Positions 9,348 to 11,572 of a DNA stretch of 11,572 nt are shown here, one piece after another (position 1 is the first letter of the stretch; each line of letters starts with the position of its first letter). The notes beneath the pieces were generated by a model that was not told the DNA's origin, made no database searches, and saw nothing but the letters and a program-made list of their open reading frames with translations. The stretch covers positions 1-11,572 of the forward strand of contig JAHDXX010000092.1 of the NCBI GenBank assembly GCA_023384025.1. The letters are read 5' to 3'. A program made the translations under genes and the position numbers. This stretch comes from Sphingomonadaceae bacterium. GTDB taxonomy: Bacteria > Pseudomonadota > Alphaproteobacteria > Sphingomonadales > Sphingomonadaceae.

Positions 9348-11572
9348 TCAACTCTTCTTGCGTCTCCGGATTTCGGTGCGGACCGAGGTGCCGAGCGCAT
9401 GGGCGATCAGCGCGGCCTGTTCGCTGGCGTGGCGGCTGGCGAGACCGGTGGCGGGTGAGGCGCTGGCATTGCGCCCGGCGTAGCGCGCCCGCTTCACCTT
9501 GCTCTTGGCCGCTGCCAGCGCTGCCTCGATCTCGGGTTCGACGAAGAACCAGGCGCCGTTGTTCTTCGGCTCTTCCTGGCACCAGACAACTTCTTCCAGG
9601 TTCTTCATCCGCGACAGGCGCAAGGCCAGCGGTTCGCCGGGGAAGGGGTAGAGCTGTTCGAGCCGGATGATCTGCACGTCGTCGATCTTCGCGGCGTCGC
9701 GCGCTTCCATCAGGTCGTAGGCGACCTTGCCCGAGCACAGGATCACCTTGCGGGTGTTCTCGTCGCTGGCCGGCTTGAGATCGCTCAGGATGCGCATGAA
9801 GTGCGCCTCGCCAAGGAACTCGCTCGCCTCGCTCTTCGCCAGCGGGTGGCGCAGCAGCGACTTGGGCGTCATGATCACCAGCGGCTTGCGGAACGGGCGG
9901 TGCATCTGGCGGCGTAGCACGTGGAAGTAGTTGGCCGGACTGGTGATGTTGCACACCTGCATGTTGTCCTGAGCGCACAACTGCAGGAAACGTTCCAACC
10001 GCGCGCTCGAGTGTTCCGGCCCCTGGCCTTCATAACCGTGGGGCAGCAGCAGGACGATCCCGTTGGCCCGCAACCACTTCGATTCCGAAGAGGCGATGTA
10101 CTGGTCGATCATGATCTGCGCGCCGTTGGCGAAATCGCCGAACTGCGCTTCCCACAGCACCAGGCTTTTAGGGTCGGCGCTGGCATAGCCGTATTCGAAG
10201 CCGAGCACGCCGTATTCGCTCAAGGGGCTGTCATGCACCTCAAACTTGCCGTGCGGCACCGTGTTGAGCGGCACGTACTTGTGCTCGTCGGTCTGGTCGA
10301 CCCACACCGCGTGGCGCTGGCTGAAGGTGCCGCGCCCCGAGTCCTGGCCCGAGAGGCGCACGCCATAGCCTTCCGACAGCAGCGAGCCGAATGCCAGCGC
10401 TTCACCGGTGGCCCAGTCGAACCCGGTGCCGCTCGCGAACATCTCGCGCTTGGCATCGAGCACGCGGGCAAGCGTCTTGTGGATCTTCACGCTGTCGGGA
10501 ACCGTGGTCAGCGTGCGGCCGAGGCTGTCGAACAGCTTGGGCTCGATGCCGGTCGGCACGTTGCGGCGCGAAGTCTCCGGATCGGCCGGAGCATGCAGAC
10601 CGCTCCACCGGCCGGCGAACCAGTCGGCTTCGTTGGCCTTGTAGCTCTTGGCCGCGTCGAACTCTTCCTCCAGCTTCGCGACGAACGCCTGCTCGACCTC
10701 GCCGGCGTGACCCGTGCCGATCACGCCTTCGGCTTCAAGCCGCTTGGCGTAGATCGCGGACACGCCCGGATGCTGCTTGATCCGGGCATACATCAGCGGC
10801 TGGGTGAAGCTTGGCTCATCGCCTTCGTTGTGGCCGAACCGGCGATAGCACCACATGTCGACCACGATGTCGCGGCCGAAGGTCTGGCGATAGTCGATCG
10901 CCAGCTTGCAGGCGAAGGTAACTGCTTCGGGATCGTCGCCGTTCACATGGATGATCGGTGCCTGCACCCCCTTGGCCACGTCCGAGGGGTAGGGCGACCC
11001 GCGCGAGAACTGCGGCGACGTCGTAAAGCCGATCTGGTTGTTGATCACGAAGTGGATGCAGCCGCCGGTGTTGTACCCGCGCACGCCGGAGAAGCCGAAG
11101 CATTCCCACACGATGCCCTGGCCGGCAAAGGCCGCATCGCCGTGGATCAGCACGGGCAGCACCTGCTTGTGCTTGCCCTGACCGATATCGTCGCGGAATG
11201 CCTGCCCCGCGCGCGCCTTGCCCAGCACCACCGGGTCGACCGTTTCCAGATGGCTCGGGTTGGGGACCAGGCTCATGTGGACCTTGATCCCGTCATCGAA
11301 CTCGCGGTCGGTCGAAGTGCCGAGATGGTACTTCACGTCGCCAGAGCCGCCCACGTCTTCCGGGTTGGCGGTGCCGCCGGAGAATTCGTGGAAGATCACC
11401 TTGTAGGGTTTGGCCATCACGTTCGCGAGCACGTTGAGGCGGCCACGGTGGGCCATGCCGTAAACGATCTCGCGCACGCCGCGCTGGCCGCCGTACTTGA
11501 TCACCGCTTCCAGTGCCGGAATCATCGCCTCGCCGCCATCAAGGCCGAAGCGCTTGGTGCCGACGTATTTCT
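9348..11572 (-). CDS. sucA: 2-oxoglutarate dehydrogenase E1 (C-terminal ~740 residues; start lies beyond the window)
   Basis: Thiamine-diphosphate E1 subunit that decarboxylates 2-oxoglutarate and reductively succinylates the E2 lipoyl group. The frame stays open to the window edge, the first visible residues being KYVGTKRFGLDGGEAMIPAL, so the methionine at 11525 is internal and roughly 200 N-terminal residues are missing. Visible hallmarks, numbered from that methionine: YGMAHRGRLNVL (22-33) with an active-site His, HGDAAFAGQG (128-137) with the GD of the thiamine-diphosphate motif, and INNQIGFTTSP (161-171). Further down are the transketolase-like pyrimidine domain (EAQFGDFANGAQIMIDQYI) and the C-terminal domain (RYAGRNASASPATGLASRH), ending in a basic tail (EIRRRKKS). 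No frameshift is seen. It is the first visible gene of the sucA-sucB-lpdA unit; the promoter is outside the window. Confidence 0.97.
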   Translation of the reverse strand, partial: KYVGTKRFGLDGGEAMIPALEAVIKYGGQRGVREIVYGMAHRGRLNVLANVMAKPYKVIFHEFSGGTANPEDVGGSGDVKYHLGTSTDREFDDGIKVHMSLVPNPSHLETVDPVVLGKARAGQAFRDDIGQGKHKQVLPVLIHGDAAFAGQGIVWECFGFSGVRGYNTGGCIHFVINNQIGFTTSPQFSRGSPYPSDVAKGVQAPIIHVNGDDPEAVTFACKLAIDYRQTFGRDIVVDMWCYRRFGHNEGDEPSFTQPLMYARIKQHPGVSAIYAKRLEAEGVIGTGHAGEVEQAFVAKLEEEFDAAKSYKANEADWFAGRWSGLHAPADPETSRRNVPTGIEPKLFDSLGRTLTTVPDSVKIHKTLARVLDAKREMFASGTGFDWATGEALAFGSLLSEGYGVRLSGQDSGRGTFSQRHAVWVDQTDEHKYVPLNTVPHGKFEVHDSPLSEYGVLGFEYGYASADPKSLVLWEAQFGDFANGAQIMIDQYIASSESKWLRANGIVLLLPHGYEGQGPEHSSARLERFLQLCAQDNMQVCNITSPANYFHVLRRQMHRPFRKPLVIMTPKSLLRHPLAKSEASEFLGEAHFMRILSDLKPASDENTRKVILCSGKVAYDLMEARDAAKIDDVQIIRLEQLYPFPGEPLALRLSRMKNLEEVVWCQEEPKNNGAWFFVEPEIEAALAAAKSKVKRARYAGRNASASPATGLASRHASEQAALIAHALGTSVRTEIRRRKKS

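Overview
The window looks like chromosome from a GC-rich alphaproteobacterium, most likely a sphingomonad of the Erythrobacter/Sphingomonas type. I infer this from codon use, from the sucA-sucB-lpdA arrangement, from short secreted Gly/Arg/Tyr/Asp-rich proteins, and from a palindromic intergenic repeat with the core TGAGCTTGTCGA, which I recall as common in that group. No mobile element, phage gene, CRISPR array or RNA gene is visible. There is no gene-free stretch above 300 bases.

Left part (1-3001, + strand): an exported serine hydrolase of the class C beta-lactamase-like (SxxK / YxN) family is followed by two small exported proteins of unknown function. These two are clearly paralogous: signal peptide, Gly-rich hydrophobic helix, Tyr/Arg/Asp-rich linker, then a domain with two conserved cysteines. 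A strong hairpin lies between them.

Right part (11572 down to 2998, - strand): seven genes run in one direction. The first three encode the 2-oxoglutarate dehydrogenase complex of the TCA cycle: sucA/E1 (5' end outside the window), sucB/E2 and lpdA/E3. Next come an integral membrane protein, an amidase-signature hydrolase, a PepSY-domain membrane protein and a TRIC/UPF0126-family channel or transporter. Several junctions are tight (TGATG overlap between lpdA and the membrane protein, 4-nt gap between amidase and PepSY, GTGA overlap between PepSY and TRIC). The tail genes may therefore be co-transcribed with the TCA genes. The two strands' gene runs converge with interlocked stop codons at 2998-3001.

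Most notable observations: (1) both wide intergenic gaps of the suc operon are almost filled by copies of one ~90-bp composite palindromic element, and its four hairpin arms show perfect compensatory base changes; (2) the 273-residue membrane protein after lpdA carries several landmarks, in the right order, of the SEDS (RodA/FtsW) peptidoglycan polymerase family, but is shortened and seems to have Glu at the catalytic Asp position; (3) the tandem two-cysteine paralogs; (4) a perfect 10-bp hairpin just after the convergent stop codons, embedded in the coding end of the TRIC gene. I see no complete novel multi-gene system; the rest is ordinary chromosome.
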